NCBI RefSeq assembly: GCF_902167635.1 | Contig: NZ_CABHMS010000002.1 | Coordinates: 310,001-374,000 of the forward strand | Length of the DNA: 64,000 nt | Direction: 5' to 3' | Origin: Chitinophaga vietnamensis | Lineage (GTDB): Bacteria; Bacteroidota; Bacteroidia; Chitinophagales; Chitinophagaceae | Part shown: piece after piece, positions 42,581 through 51,861 of the stretch | How positions within the stretch are numbered: the stretch's first letter is position 1 | How the letters are laid out: every line of letters begins with the position of its first letter | Notes under the pieces: generated by a model | The model's input: the letters and a program-made list of their open reading frames with translations, nothing else | What the model was told of the DNA's origin: nothing | The model's database searches: none | Program-made: the position numbers and the translations under genes

Positions 42581-43411
42581 ATGAAGAATCAGGTATTAGT
42601 AGTATTGGGCATCGCTTTTCTCACGGCTTGTGGTACTTCCATGAAGCTGGCCGTCCCGGAAACATTCAGGCAACAGGCTACCATGCAGCATGTAGCGGGC
42701 GCCAGGGGCAACAAAATGTCGTTTGCCAATTTCAGCACTTCCAAAATCAAAAGAGGGGCGCATGTCAGTTATCCCGGCTGGGGGCGTACCCGCGGCTTTT
42801 TCCTGGAGAACCTGGTATTGAATAAAGTGGGCGTACAGGTAGGAGAGACGATCGAGAACGAGAAAGCGAAGTTCCGTTATACCATCACGGACGGTAAAAA
42901 TTATGCCGCGGTATATGCGAGGGAAAAACAGGTGACCAAAAAGCTGGAGATAGAGATGACGCGCTACCATGGCCTGTTCAGCAGTTTCGAGCAATTGCAG
43001 CATTATAACTATGTGTTTTCAGCATGGATCAGTGCGGACACTACGCAGGACAGTAAAGACTGGGAGCTGATGATGACGAATATCTACGATCGTGAGGCGG
43101 AGCGCGACCCTAATCCGTTTACCTTTATCAAGCAGCAGGACGCGGGCCTGGCCACCAATGGCCGCGATACCCTCTTCATCCATCCGCTGAGCCTCCGGAA
43201 AACGGAATTGTCCAATGGCAAAACAGGCCAGCTGCCGTTTAAATTATTGTCGGGCTATGAACTGAGCACCAGCGCCGGTGTGGTGGCCATCGTGGACCTG
43301 ATCGACCGGAACATCTGGTTCTATAATGAACTGGACCCGGCAGAGAAACTGAACATCAGCGCCATCGGTACGGCGATACTCGCCAGGAAAGTAAACGACG
43401 CTAAATGGTAA
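42581..43411 (+). CDS. Lipoprotein of unknown function
   Basis: A 276-residue protein with signal ending FLTACG (lipobox Cys 17). The mature part is basic and beta-predicted, with IENEKAKFRYTITDGKNYAAVYAREKQVTK and a closing VVAIVDLIDRNIWFYNELDPAEKLNISAIGTAIL. I recognise no domain. It is followed 43 bases later by an ECF sigma/membrane-protein pair on the same strand, which might control or depend on it. It is transcribed away from the lipocalin-like gene. Confidence 0.75.
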   Translation: MKNQVLVVLGIAFLTACGTSMKLAVPETFRQQATMQHVAGARGNKMSFANFSTSKIKRGAHVSYPGWGRTRGFFLENLVLNKVGVQVGETIENEKAKFRYTITDGKNYAAVYAREKQVTKKLEIEMTRYHGLFSSFEQLQHYNYVFSAWISADTTQDSKDWELMMTNIYDREAERDPNPFTFIKQQDAGLATNGRDTLFIHPLSLRKTELSNGKTGQLPFKLLSGYELSTSAGVVAIVDLIDRNIWFYNELDPAEKLNISAIGTAILARKVNDAKW

Positions 43412-43454
43412 CAGCGCCCCGGCGTTGGTGACGGAACATTATACAGGATAAGCA

Positions 43455-43988
43455 CTGGAACAGGATTTAATCCATATCATCGAAGACTGCCGCAAAGGCA
43501 ACAGGAAAGCGCAGGAACAGCTGTACCGGCAGCTCTATGGCTTTGCCATGTCCGTTGCCATGCGCTATGTCGCCGATGAACATGAAGCCGGCGATATCCT
43601 GGCCCAGGCCTTCGTGAAAATGTTCCGCAGCATACAAACCTTCGATGCCACAAAAGGCAATGTGCACGGCTGGCTCAAGAAGATCGTGATCAACGAGGCG
43701 CTGGATCATATCAAACAACGCAGCCGCTTTACCAGCCTGGAGCTGGAGGCGGCGGAAGAACCGTTTGTCAATAACAGTATCATAGAAAAAACAGATGCCG
43801 CAGCGATCCTGCAGCTGCTCAGGCAATTGCCGCCCGCCACCCATGCGGTCTTTGTCCTGTACGCTGTCGATGGCTATACCCACAAGGAAATAGCCACCCA
43901 GCTGGGTATTAGCGAAGGCACCAGCAAATGGCACCTGAGCGAAGCAAGAAAGATACTTCAACAAAAAATAAATGCGATAAAAGTCTAG
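43455..43988 (+). CDS. ECF-type sigma factor, probable CTG start
   Basis: The conserved ECF text begins EQDLIHIIEDCRKGNRKAQEQLYRQLYGFAMS, which lies upstream of the first in-frame ATG (43548). The only stop-free extension runs back to a TAA at 43449, and the codon CTG at 43455 directly precedes GAACAG, with AGGATAA at 43445-43451 as a possible ribosome-binding site. It therefore most likely starts at CTG and has 178 residues. Region 2 (HEAGDILAQAFVKMFRSI) and region 4 (LPPATHAVFVLYAVDGYTHKEIATQLGISEGTSKWHLSEARKIL) are intact. Confidence 0.82.
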   Translation: MEQDLIHIIEDCRKGNRKAQEQLYRQLYGFAMSVAMRYVADEHEAGDILAQAFVKMFRSIQTFDATKGNVHGWLKKIVINEALDHIKQRSRFTSLELEAAEEPFVNNSIIEKTDAAAILQLLRQLPPATHAVFVLYAVDGYTHKEIATQLGISEGTSKWHLSEARKILQQKINAIKV

Positions 43989-43991
43989 TCC

Positions 43992-44591
43992 TTGGATACT
44001 AACACACCATACGAACAATTAATAGCAGCAAAGCTGGACCAGGTACCTGTGCCCGATATGGCAGACAGTATCTGGGCCAGCATTGACGCGCAATTGGATG
44101 CGGTGGTGGAAGATGTACCTCAACCTCAACAAAAAACAACGCCCACATTCAAAGGCAAGATCTGGCTCGCATTCGCCGGCCTGATGATCATCATATCTGC
44201 ACTCTGGTGGCACCTCAGCCATCAGGCGCCTGCACCTGCCCTTGTTCCCAAAGTGCCGCCCCTGGCCCCGGTGATCAAAGAGCCGCCACCTGCGGCGCCC
44301 AAAAAAGATACCCTGCTGCGGCTTCCTCAAAAGCCTGCACCCGTATCGCCCATCATCATCTCGGAAGATACCCTGCAAACAAATGACAGCACTACTGCCG
44401 ATTCAGTAGTGGAAAGGATCTTGCCCATCATGAAAATGGAGCCGCCACTAAAGTATCACAAGCCTGCGCCGGATAGCGCCACCGTGGCGCCCGCGCCCAA
44501 AGTGAAGCCACCTAAAGGGGTGAGCGGCATCACCAGCGACGATTACCGCATTGGCGTGGAAAAGGATTCTACGAAGAAGAAGGTTAACTAA
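43992..44591 (+). CDS. Single-pass membrane protein, likely anti-sigma partner
   Basis: A 199-residue protein starting at TTG (43992), four bases after the sigma stop. The N-terminal 50 residues are soluble and acidic (YEQLIAAKLDQVPVPDMADSIWASIDAQL), which is the typical sigma-binding end. One transmembrane helix (about 56-73, IWLAFAGLMIIISALWW) follows, then a Pro/Ala/Lys-rich periplasmic stretch (APAPALVPKVPPLAPV...). No FecR or zinc anti-sigma motif is present. Its tight coupling to the sigma gene is the main evidence for an anti-sigma role. The 3' end overlaps the convergent RND pump gene by eight bases. Confidence 0.7.
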   Translation: MDTNTPYEQLIAAKLDQVPVPDMADSIWASIDAQLDAVVEDVPQPQQKTTPTFKGKIWLAFAGLMIIISALWWHLSHQAPAPALVPKVPPLAPVIKEPPPAAPKKDTLLRLPQKPAPVSPIIISEDTLQTNDSTTADSVVERILPIMKMEPPLKYHKPAPDSATVAPAPKVKPPKGVSGITSDDYRIGVEKDSTKKKVN

Positions 44592-47500
44592 GCTGGTTCG
44601 TTTGCTGCTTCCGTTTATACCGCATCCTTATCAGCCCAGGCAACACAATCAGCAACAGCGGCAGCGCCAGCAGGAAACCACCGATCACCGCGATGGCCAG
44701 CGGCTGGTGCAACTGTGCGCCTGTACCGATGCCTAGGGCAATCGGCATCAACGCGATCACTGCGCCCAAAGCCGTCATCAGCTTGGGCCGCAGCCTGGTG
44801 GAGATGGCATAGATGATCGCCTCATCCACATTTTGGGAATGCGCCATAGACTCCCGGAATTGCAGGAAAGTGAAGATACCATTCTCGCCAATGATACCTA
44901 CGATCATGATCAGGCCGGTGTAACTGCCCACGTTCAGCGGCGTATGCGTGAGGAAAAGCGCCGCATAGCTGCCCCCGATGCCCAGCACCGCCACCAGCAG
45001 GATGATCAGCGCATCAATGAAATCGCGGTAGAGAAAGAGGATCACGCCAAATACGAGCAGACTGGCCGTGATCAGGATCAGCAGCAGCTCCCGGAAGGAT
45101 TGCTGCTGGTCGGCATAGGCGCCGCCATAAGTGATATTGTATCCCTGTGGCAAACTAACCTCTGCGCCTACACGCTGCGTGATCTCTTTCATCACAGAGC
45201 CGAGATCGCGGTTGTCGAGGCGGGCGGTTACAATGCTCATGGATTGCAGGTTTTCGCGGGACACTTCCGCATCGCCGCTATTGATCTTGATATGCGCGAA
45301 ATCTGTGAGCGGGCGCAACTTGCCGCCGGGCAGGAATACTTGTAAATGTCCTATATCCGCTACCGTTAGCCGGGTATTACCCGGGTATACCAGGCGTATA
45401 TTCGCCAGCTGTTCTTTTTCAAATACGGCGCCCGCTACATTGCCCTCCAACGCTGTTTGCAGCTGGTATTGCAGGTTGGCCGGCGTGATGCCATATTGCG
45501 CCAGCATGCGCATATCCGGTTCCATACTGATGGAAGGGCCGGCGATCACAATACCGTCGAACACGTCGGCGGTGCCGTGCACTTCGCTGATGACGCCGGC
45601 TACACGTTTGGCCAGACTGTGCAATGTTTCAGGATCATTGCCGAATATTTTCACTTCTACAGGTTGTACCGAGGTCATAAGATCGCCGAGCATGTCGCCG
45701 ATCACCTGCCCGAAATCGACGCGCAGCGAGGGCTGCGTGGCTTCTATCTGTTTGCGTATCTTATCGATCACTGCATCGGTGGAGAGCTGCCGGTCTTTTT
45801 TCAACTGGATCAGGTAATCACCCTTGTTAGGTTCTGTGATGAAGAAGCCCATCTGCGTACCGGTACGGCGCGAGTAGGCCGCTACTTCAGGTGTGTGGGT
45901 GATGATCTTCTCTACCTCTTGCAGGATCCGGTCGGTCTCTTCGAGCGAAGTGCCCGGTGGAGAGCTGTAGTCCAGCACAATGCTGCCTTCGTCCATCTCC
46001 GGCAGGAAGCCGGTTTCCAGCCGCGGCCCGATCACGAGGATCAGCGCCAGCATCAAAGCAATGATGCCCAGGCTCACCCATGGCCGCGTGATAAACCATT
46101 TCACCCAGCGCTGCGGTTTCACATCATGACCCGCGGTATGCGCCGCGATAGCTTTCCGCTCTTTCTTCCTGTTGGTGAGAGCGAGGTAGATGACCGGCAA
46201 GCCCAGCCAGGTAACGAGGAAAGAGCACATCAGCGTAATGATCATGGTATTGGTCATCACTTTGAAATAAGCGCCGGCAACGCCAGACATCAGCAGGAAA
46301 GGCAGGAAGATAACGATGGTGCTGAGAGAGGAACCCAGCATCGCAGGGAACAGGTAATGAATGGCTTTTTGAATCAGGGCGAGGGTGGGCTCGTCGGGAT
46401 GCTCTTCATGTGTGCGATGTATCTGCTCCACTACTACAATGGCATCATCGATGATCAGGCCGATGGCCGCCGCCATGGCGCCCAAGGTCATGATGTTGAA
46501 GGTTTCGCCGATGGCATATATCACGATCAGGGTGAGCAGGAGCGTGACCGGAATCGTAATGAGGATGGTAGTACTGGCTTTTAAAGACCGCAGGAAGATA
46601 ACCGCAACAGCGATGGCCAGGAACAGTCCTATCCACAGACTGTCGGTCACACTTTTGATAGCATCTTTTACAAAATCAGCCTGTATATAGTAGGGAGATA
46701 TCTTCACATCTGCCGGTAAAGTTTTTTTCAGCGCTTCCACTTTATCGCGCATCTTGTCCGACAGGTCCACCAGGTTGGCATTGGGCTGCTTGATCACGGC
46801 GATGAGTATGCCTTCTTTGCCATTGGCGTTCACCTTGATGTATTCTTTCGCTTCGCGTATCTCCACCGCTGCGATATCTGCCAGTGTGATCACGCGTTTG
46901 CTGTTGTTGCTGATCACCAGTTTCTCCAATTTATCTTTCGTATCTACTACGGCATCTGTAACCGTGAGATATAGCAGGCGATAGTCGGCCAGGTATCCAT
47001 TGGATTTGATAAAATTCGTTTGTGCGAGGGCGTTATTGATCACATCGGGCGTAATGCCGAAGGTATTCATCTTCTGTACATCCAGCTGCACCCAATATTC
47101 TTTTGTTTTACCGCCGATGATCCTGATCTCGGCTACGCCATCCACTTGTGAGAGAAAGGGTTTGATGGTATAGGTGGCGAGATATTTCAGGTCGATGGGA
47201 GAGCGGTGATGACTTTCCAGCGTATAGCCGCTAACCGGTAGTATGGAGGGGTTCATTCTTTCTACCGTGATCTGTATATCCGGTGGCAGGTTATTTTTGA
47301 TCTCCGCAATTTTGGATTCGATGCGTTGCTGGCTGATATTGATATCTGCTTTCCAGTCCATGAAGGCAGATATTTCGCAGCTGCCCCTGCTGGTGGTGCT
47401 GCGGATCGTTTTAAGGTCGGGCACCTGTTTGATGGCCAGTTCCAGCGGGCGTGTAACGGTTACCACCATCTTGTTCACCGGCTGCTGGCCGGCGTCGGCA

Positions 47501-47637
47501 ATGATCTTGATCTTGGGAAAAGTGATCTCCGGGAAGAGGGCCGACTGTATCTTGCTATAGGCAAACAGTCCGCCGGCGATGATGATCACCAGTAATACTG
47601 CCACCGGGTTTTTATATGTCGTAAAGAAATTTTTCAT
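44584..47637 (-). CDS. RND-family efflux pump inner-membrane transporter
   Basis: A 1017-residue protein of normal RND length. The start at 47637 (MKNFFTTYKNPVAVLLVIII) fits the family's first membrane helix. Two repeats each hold a large periplasmic loop and six helices; helix 4 carries GLIIDDAIVVVEQ with the Asp-Asp pair that relays protons. FGQVIGDMLGDL and GTSLEETDRI are porter-domain landmarks. Subgroup HAE-1/MdtC-like is suggested by LEAAIKQ-type text in the N-terminus; the substrate is undefined. It is transcribed with the adaptor (4-base gap) and outer-membrane channel upstream. Confidence 0.94.
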   Translation of the reverse strand: MKNFFTTYKNPVAVLLVIIIAGGLFAYSKIQSALFPEITFPKIKIIADAGQQPVNKMVVTVTRPLELAIKQVPDLKTIRSTTSRGSCEISAFMDWKADINISQQRIESKIAEIKNNLPPDIQITVERMNPSILPVSGYTLESHHRSPIDLKYLATYTIKPFLSQVDGVAEIRIIGGKTKEYWVQLDVQKMNTFGITPDVINNALAQTNFIKSNGYLADYRLLYLTVTDAVVDTKDKLEKLVISNNSKRVITLADIAAVEIREAKEYIKVNANGKEGILIAVIKQPNANLVDLSDKMRDKVEALKKTLPADVKISPYYIQADFVKDAIKSVTDSLWIGLFLAIAVAVIFLRSLKASTTILITIPVTLLLTLIVIYAIGETFNIMTLGAMAAAIGLIIDDAIVVVEQIHRTHEEHPDEPTLALIQKAIHYLFPAMLGSSLSTIVIFLPFLLMSGVAGAYFKVMTNTMIITLMCSFLVTWLGLPVIYLALTNRKKERKAIAAHTAGHDVKPQRWVKWFITRPWVSLGIIALMLALILVIGPRLETGFLPEMDEGSIVLDYSSPPGTSLEETDRILQEVEKIITHTPEVAAYSRRTGTQMGFFITEPNKGDYLIQLKKDRQLSTDAVIDKIRKQIEATQPSLRVDFGQVIGDMLGDLMTSVQPVEVKIFGNDPETLHSLAKRVAGVISEVHGTADVFDGIVIAGPSISMEPDMRMLAQYGITPANLQYQLQTALEGNVAGAVFEKEQLANIRLVYPGNTRLTVADIGHLQVFLPGGKLRPLTDFAHIKINSGDAEVSRENLQSMSIVTARLDNRDLGSVMKEITQRVGAEVSLPQGYNITYGGAYADQQQSFRELLLILITASLLVFGVILFLYRDFIDALIILLVAVLGIGGSYAALFLTHTPLNVGSYTGLIMIVGIIGENGIFTFLQFRESMAHSQNVDEAIIYAISTRLRPKLMTALGAVIALMPIALGIGTGAQLHQPLAIAVIGGFLLALPLLLIVLPGLIRMRYKRKQQTNQLS

Positions 47638-47641
47638 GCCT

Positions 47642-48562
47642 TCATTTGTTAATGATGGAAACCTTTGCTGTGTCTGGCAATCCGTAGTTGCCGCTGGTGA
47701 GCACTTTATCCTGCGCACTAAGGGCGGGTGTCAGTATCTCTACTTTGCCATCTGTTTCCATGCCTTTGGTAACGATCACTTTTACAGCGGTGGTGCTGTC
47801 GCTCATTTTCATGATCCAGTATTCACGTTGCGCTTCATCGGAAAGTATGGCTGCTTTGGGAATGAATACTGCATTGGTTTTGACGGACCGGACCAGGTGC
47901 ACTTTGGCGATGAGATTTTCGGGGATCACTTTGGAAGAAGCAACGCGGATCACATAGTTCTGTGTTTGCGCTACGGAATCCACGCTGGGCAAAGGCGCGT
48001 CCATGGCGCCGGGCAGCCGTTGGCCATCGGGGAGGGTAAGCGTCACTTTCCGGTTGCCGGGGATGAGTGAGCTGTATTCATATGGCAGGCTGAGAATAAA
48101 AGCGAAGCTGTTATCATCGGAGATGGTAGCCAGTTGCTCGCCATCCTGCACATAGCTGCCAGCTTGCATGGTGAGCTGCGTAATATAGCCGTTACCGTTA
48201 GCCCGGATCGGTATCAGGCCGGTAAAATGAAAAGAGGTATCCAGTTTGTTGATGGTATTGCCGAGGTTTTCAGCTTCTTTGGTCTTTAGTAGGAACAACA
48301 CTTCACCTTTACGGACATGCTGCCCCTGTTTAACATTGGATGTCTGTAAAAAGCCGTTGGCCACTGCCTTTACATTTGTTTTCAGCAGGAATACGGCGCT
48401 GGCGTTGAGTTCTACGGAATCGCCCATCGTGCCGGTTTCCGGAGAGGCTACGGTAACAGGCGTGCCTGGCGTTTCTGCCGGTGCTTCAGCGGCCGGAGTG
48501 CTGTTATGACAGGATGCTGCGATGATCAGCCAAACAAGCAAAGTCGATGGGTATAATTTCAT
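47642..48562 (-). CDS. RND efflux periplasmic adaptor (membrane-fusion lipoprotein)
   Basis: A 306-residue protein with a signal ending AASC (lipobox Cys 18). The lipoyl-like half-motifs are present: AVANGFLQTSNVKQGQHVRKGEVLFLL and GYITQLTMQAGSYVQDGEQLATI, with a short helical hairpin between them. The beta-barrel and membrane-proximal domains follow (FILSLPYEYSSLIPGNRKVTLTL; NAVFIPKAAILSD; LTPALSAQDKVLTSGNYGLPD). It links the inner-membrane pump to the outer-membrane channel. The hairpin is short compared with AcrA, as in many Bacteroidota metal or drug pumps. Confidence 0.9.
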   Translation of the reverse strand: MKLYPSTLLVWLIIAASCHNSTPAAEAPAETPGTPVTVASPETGTMGDSVELNASAVFLLKTNVKAVANGFLQTSNVKQGQHVRKGEVLFLLKTKEAENLGNTINKLDTSFHFTGLIPIRANGNGYITQLTMQAGSYVQDGEQLATISDDNSFAFILSLPYEYSSLIPGNRKVTLTLPDGQRLPGAMDAPLPSVDSVAQTQNYVIRVASSKVIPENLIAKVHLVRSVKTNAVFIPKAAILSDEAQREYWIMKMSDSTTAVKVIVTKGMETDGKVEILTPALSAQDKVLTSGNYGLPDTAKVSIINK

Positions 48563-48569
48563 AGCGCTT

Positions 48570-49811
48570 TCAATTAGTACTGTTCCAGTAATTGATTTGA
48601 TTGATCAGCTGATATTTGTTGATCGTATTTTGTGTGATTACATTTTTCGCATTCAGGTAATTGTTGATCGCAATTACATAGTCTGCTATCCTCACATCGC
48701 CATGTGCCAGCAGCAGTTTGTTGGCCTGCATCAGGCCGCCGGCGTAGCTGAGCTGTGCGCGGGCTTCTTCGATGAGTTGCTGTGCTGCGTTCAGTTGCTG
48801 CGCCAGCTGCTGTACCTGTTGCCGGTATTGGCGGGAAAAAAATTCCTGGTAATGTTTTCGGGTATCTTCCGAGATGGCGATCTTGTTATGTTGCATTTTA
48901 CGTTGGCGGCCGTCGTAGATGGGTACGATCACGCTCACGCCCGCACTCACGCCTACATTTTTGTAAGGGTCTACCGCGAGGGTAGTATTGAGACCGCCAT
49001 CTGCAAATACGTTGATGCGTGGACGGTAGGCCAGGTTGACGGCGGCATCTGCATTGCGTAGTTGCAGACTGTCTATCACAAATTGCCGGTAAAATACGGT
49101 GTTCTCCAATCCTGGCAATTGTTCCAGGCTGAGCGCCGGATCGGGCAGGGCCGTGAAAGCGGTGTCTGTTGTGCCAGAGAGATAATTCAGCTGTGCGTAG
49201 TCGTTAGCATATTGCGCTTTCAGCTGCCTGATCAGTAATTCCTGCTGCCGTAGCGTAACCAGGAAAGTGAGATAATCTATTTGTTTGTAGGTGCCGGTTT
49301 GCGTAAGTTTTTTCAATATCACTTCCTCTTCTCTCAGGATGTTGAGCACTTCCTGGTTGAAGTTGCACTGGGCCCAGTCGCCATAAGCGGTGATATATTG
49401 TGCGGTGATACTTTTCTTCAGTTCCTGCGCCGATATTTTAGCGGTATTGCGGGCGCCCTGGCTTTGCAGGTCGATGCCTTGTAATTGATTACGTAAATTT
49501 TTGAGACCATTTAATTCTTTGGAGGCGCCTACCAATGCGCTGACCTGCGCACCGTTAGTGATGGCATTGTCGTAGCCATAGCCATGAATCAGCGGGGCGT
49601 AGGTACTGTTGCTGGTGCCATTCACCTGTGGGCCATAGGCGGCCCGGAGCCGCTGGCTGTCTATAGCTGCTGCCCGCACCTGGTTCTGGTAGTCTTTCAA
49701 CAAGGGGCTGTTCTGATTGGCCTGCGATAAGAAAAACGGGAGGTCTTTTTCCTGTGCTGTTGCGTAGAGGCAGCATAAAGCGAGCCATAGTAGCAATCCT
49801 GTTCTTTTCAT
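48570..49811 (-). CDS. TolC-like outer-membrane efflux channel
   Basis: A 413-residue protein, start at 49811 (MKRTGLLLWLALCCLYATAQ, a clean signal peptide). Two OEP repeats with long alpha-helical coiled-coil segments are recognisable (LLKDYQNQVRAAAIDSQRLRAAYGPQVNG; QQLAQQLNAAQQLIEEARAQLSYAGGLMQANKLL). It lacks an acylated Cys, unlike the NodT subgroup. It is the first gene of the operon pump-channel-adaptor; it lies eight bases upstream of the adaptor. The upstream region contains REP-like palindromes. Confidence 0.9.
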   Translation of the reverse strand: MKRTGLLLWLALCCLYATAQEKDLPFFLSQANQNSPLLKDYQNQVRAAAIDSQRLRAAYGPQVNGTSNSTYAPLIHGYGYDNAITNGAQVSALVGASKELNGLKNLRNQLQGIDLQSQGARNTAKISAQELKKSITAQYITAYGDWAQCNFNQEVLNILREEEVILKKLTQTGTYKQIDYLTFLVTLRQQELLIRQLKAQYANDYAQLNYLSGTTDTAFTALPDPALSLEQLPGLENTVFYRQFVIDSLQLRNADAAVNLAYRPRINVFADGGLNTTLAVDPYKNVGVSAGVSVIVPIYDGRQRKMQHNKIAISEDTRKHYQEFFSRQYRQQVQQLAQQLNAAQQLIEEARAQLSYAGGLMQANKLLLAHGDVRIADYVIAINNYLNAKNVITQNTINKYQLINQINYWNSTN

Positions 49812-49888
49812 CAGATCCGGTTTTACAGATGTATAACAAATGTAGTGGGTAAATCTGTTCAACTTCTGTAGTAAAAAAGACAGGCCGC

Positions 49889-50076
49889 CCTACCAATATG
49901 CCGCCCCTACGGGGCGCTATATTGGTAGAATATATTCATTCGCTACGTCATTGCCCCGATAGGGGCGCTACGTTGGTAGAACATATTCATTCGCTACGTC
50001 ATTGCCCCGACAGGGGCAAAATATTGGTCGGGAAACATAAACGTCGCGTCCTCGCCCCGTAGGGGCGTCATATTAT
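49889..50076. repeat. REP-like palindrome cluster 2
   Basis: Four palindromes (GCCCC-TACG-GGGC, GCCCCGATAGGGGC, GCCCCGACAGGGGC, GCCCCGTAGGGGC) with CTACCAATAT / ATATTGGTAG flanks. Two 51-base tandem copies begin at TTGGTAGAA 49922 and 49973 and share the sequence TATTCATTCGCTACGTCATT. The cluster lies between the divergent efflux and araB operons and may terminate neither, since both are transcribed away from it. Confidence 0.82.
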
Positions 50077-50129
50077 CCCAATCCTCCCACACGGCCCTCC
50101 CTGTACCCCAAAAAAATTAAACCCATTTT

Positions 50130-50150
50130 TAATTGTAATTATGACAATTA
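50130..50150. promoter_or_regulatory. AraR operator 1 (araB promoter)
   Basis: TAATTGT (50130-50136), a 7-base spacer and ACAATTA (50144-50150) form a perfect dyad. TTG at 50133-50135 within it and TTCTTTTG (50156-50163), a near-match to TAnnTTTG, could be the -33 and -7 elements of the araB promoter, so repressor binding would block polymerase. Confidence 0.75.
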
Positions 50151-50179
50151 TTTTGTTCTTTTGAATCGTCTTAAAAAGA

Positions 50180-50200
50180 TAATTGTCAATTTTACAATAA
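50180..50200. promoter_or_regulatory. AraR operator 2 (araB leader)
   Basis: TAATTGT (50180-50186), a 7-base spacer and ACAATAA (50194-50200) differ from the first site by one base. Its centre is 50 bases from that of operator 1, about five helical turns, and it ends two bases before the araB start codon. Confidence 0.72.
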
Positions 50201-50202
50201 TA

Positions 50203-51855
50203 ATGCAGGAATTCTACGTTATAGGTGTCGACTTCGGCACAGACTCCGTCCGCACAATCATAGCAGACACCCGCAATGGCGCGGAAGTGGCATCCGCCGT
50301 ATATTTTTATCCACGTTGGAAAGAAGGCCTGTATTGCGATGCCTCCCAAAGCCGCTTCCGCCAGCATCCGCAGGACTATATCGACGGATTGGAAAATACC
50401 ATCCGGCAATGCCTGCAACAGGCCGGCAGCCATATCGCCGCACGTATCAAAGCCATCTCCGTAGATACTACCGGCTCCACACCTGTAGCCGTGGACGAAA
50501 GCGGCACCCCGCTGGCTTTGCTACCTGCATTCGCCAACAATCCCAACGCCATGTTCGTGCTCTGGAAAGATCATACGGCCATCCGGGAAGCCGCCGCCAT
50601 CAACGCCACTGCCGCCGCTTTCGGAGGCAACTATCTCCGCTTCGTAGGCGGCATCTACTCTTCTGAATGGTTCTGGGCCAAACTGCTGCACATACTTCGT
50701 ACAGACGAGGCCGTTAGGAAGGCAACCTATTCCTGGGCAGAGCATTGCGACTGGATACCTTTCCTGCTCTCGGGTGGCAAGCATGCGCTTGAAATGAAGC
50801 GTGGCATTTGCAGCGCCGGCCATAAAGCCCTTTTCGCTGCGGAATTTGGCGGCCTGCCGCCGGATGCTTTCTTCACGGCCATCGATCCGCTGCTGCAGGG
50901 ATTTACAGAACGGCTTTTTCAAACTACCTATACCGCCAGCGAAGCCGCGGGGCATCTCTGCCCGGAATGGGCCGACAGGCTGGGCCTCTCCACGGAAGTG
51001 GTGATCGGCATCGGCGCATTTGATGCGCACATGGGCGCCGTAGGCGGACAAATAGAACCTTATCATCTCAGCAAAGTAATGGGCACCTCCACCTGCGATA
51101 TGCTGGTGGCGCCACTGCACGAAGTAGAACATACACTGGTGAAAGGCATTTGCGGACAAGTGCCCGGCTCCGTGATCCCTGGTATGATGGGCATGGAAGC
51201 GGGGCAATCGGCCTTCGGTGATGCCTACGCCTGGTTCAGTCAATTATTGTCCTGGCCCCTGCAACAGCTCTTACCTGCTGATGCGGCCCATCTGGCGCAA
51301 GAAGCCAGCAGCCGGATGATCACGGAACTCTCCGCACAAGCGGCGCTGATCACGCCCGATGCGCACAGCGAAATCGGTACCGACTGGCTCAACGGGCGCC
51401 GCACACCGGATGCGGATCAGTCGCTCCACGCTACTTTCACCGGCCTGCACCTCGCTACAGATGCGCCGCGCCTGTTCCGCGCTATAGCGGAGGCCACCTG
51501 CTTCGGCGCCAAAGCCATCGTGGAACGATTTGAAAGGGAAGGCGTGCCCGTGAAAGGCCTCATCGGCATCGGTGGCGTAGCAAAGAAATCTCCCTTCATC
51601 ATGCAGATGATGGCCGATGTGATGAACATGCCTATCCGCATCCACCGCTCAGAACAAACCTGCGCCCTCGGCGCAGCCATGTTTGCCGCTACAGCCGCCG
51701 GCATCTTCCCTAAAGTGGAAGACGCTATGCAGGCCATGGGACAAGGCTTTGAACGTACCTACTATCCCGATGAACAACGTATAAGCCTATACGAAAACAG
51801 GTATCAACGGTATAAAGCCCTGGGCGCTTTTACCAGCACCTTCACCATAGATTGA
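50203..51855 (+). CDS. araB: Ribulokinase
   Basis: A 550-residue FGGY-family kinase that phosphorylates L-ribulose at O5 using ATP. The start at 50203 yields MQEFYVIGVDFGTDSVRTIIAD, with the phosphate-1 loop DFGTDSVR. Other landmarks are AISVDTTGSTPVAVDE, the ribulokinase-type SYSWAEHCDWIPFLLSGG, IGAFDAHMGAVGG, the C-terminal FGGY-type GLIGIGGVAKKSPFIMQMMADVMNMPI and the DUF-like end ALGAFTSTF. Full length for AraB. It begins the araBDA-transporter operon, seven bases upstream of araD, with the start codon abutted by an AraR operator. Confidence 0.96.
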   Translation: MQEFYVIGVDFGTDSVRTIIADTRNGAEVASAVYFYPRWKEGLYCDASQSRFRQHPQDYIDGLENTIRQCLQQAGSHIAARIKAISVDTTGSTPVAVDESGTPLALLPAFANNPNAMFVLWKDHTAIREAAAINATAAAFGGNYLRFVGGIYSSEWFWAKLLHILRTDEAVRKATYSWAEHCDWIPFLLSGGKHALEMKRGICSAGHKALFAAEFGGLPPDAFFTAIDPLLQGFTERLFQTTYTASEAAGHLCPEWADRLGLSTEVVIGIGAFDAHMGAVGGQIEPYHLSKVMGTSTCDMLVAPLHEVEHTLVKGICGQVPGSVIPGMMGMEAGQSAFGDAYAWFSQLLSWPLQQLLPADAAHLAQEASSRMITELSAQAALITPDAHSEIGTDWLNGRRTPDADQSLHATFTGLHLATDAPRLFRAIAEATCFGAKAIVERFEREGVPVKGLIGIGGVAKKSPFIMQMMADVMNMPIRIHRSEQTCALGAAMFAATAAGIFPKVEDAMQAMGQGFERTYYPDEQRISLYENRYQRYKALGAFTSTFTID

Positions 51856-51861
51856 TATGTT

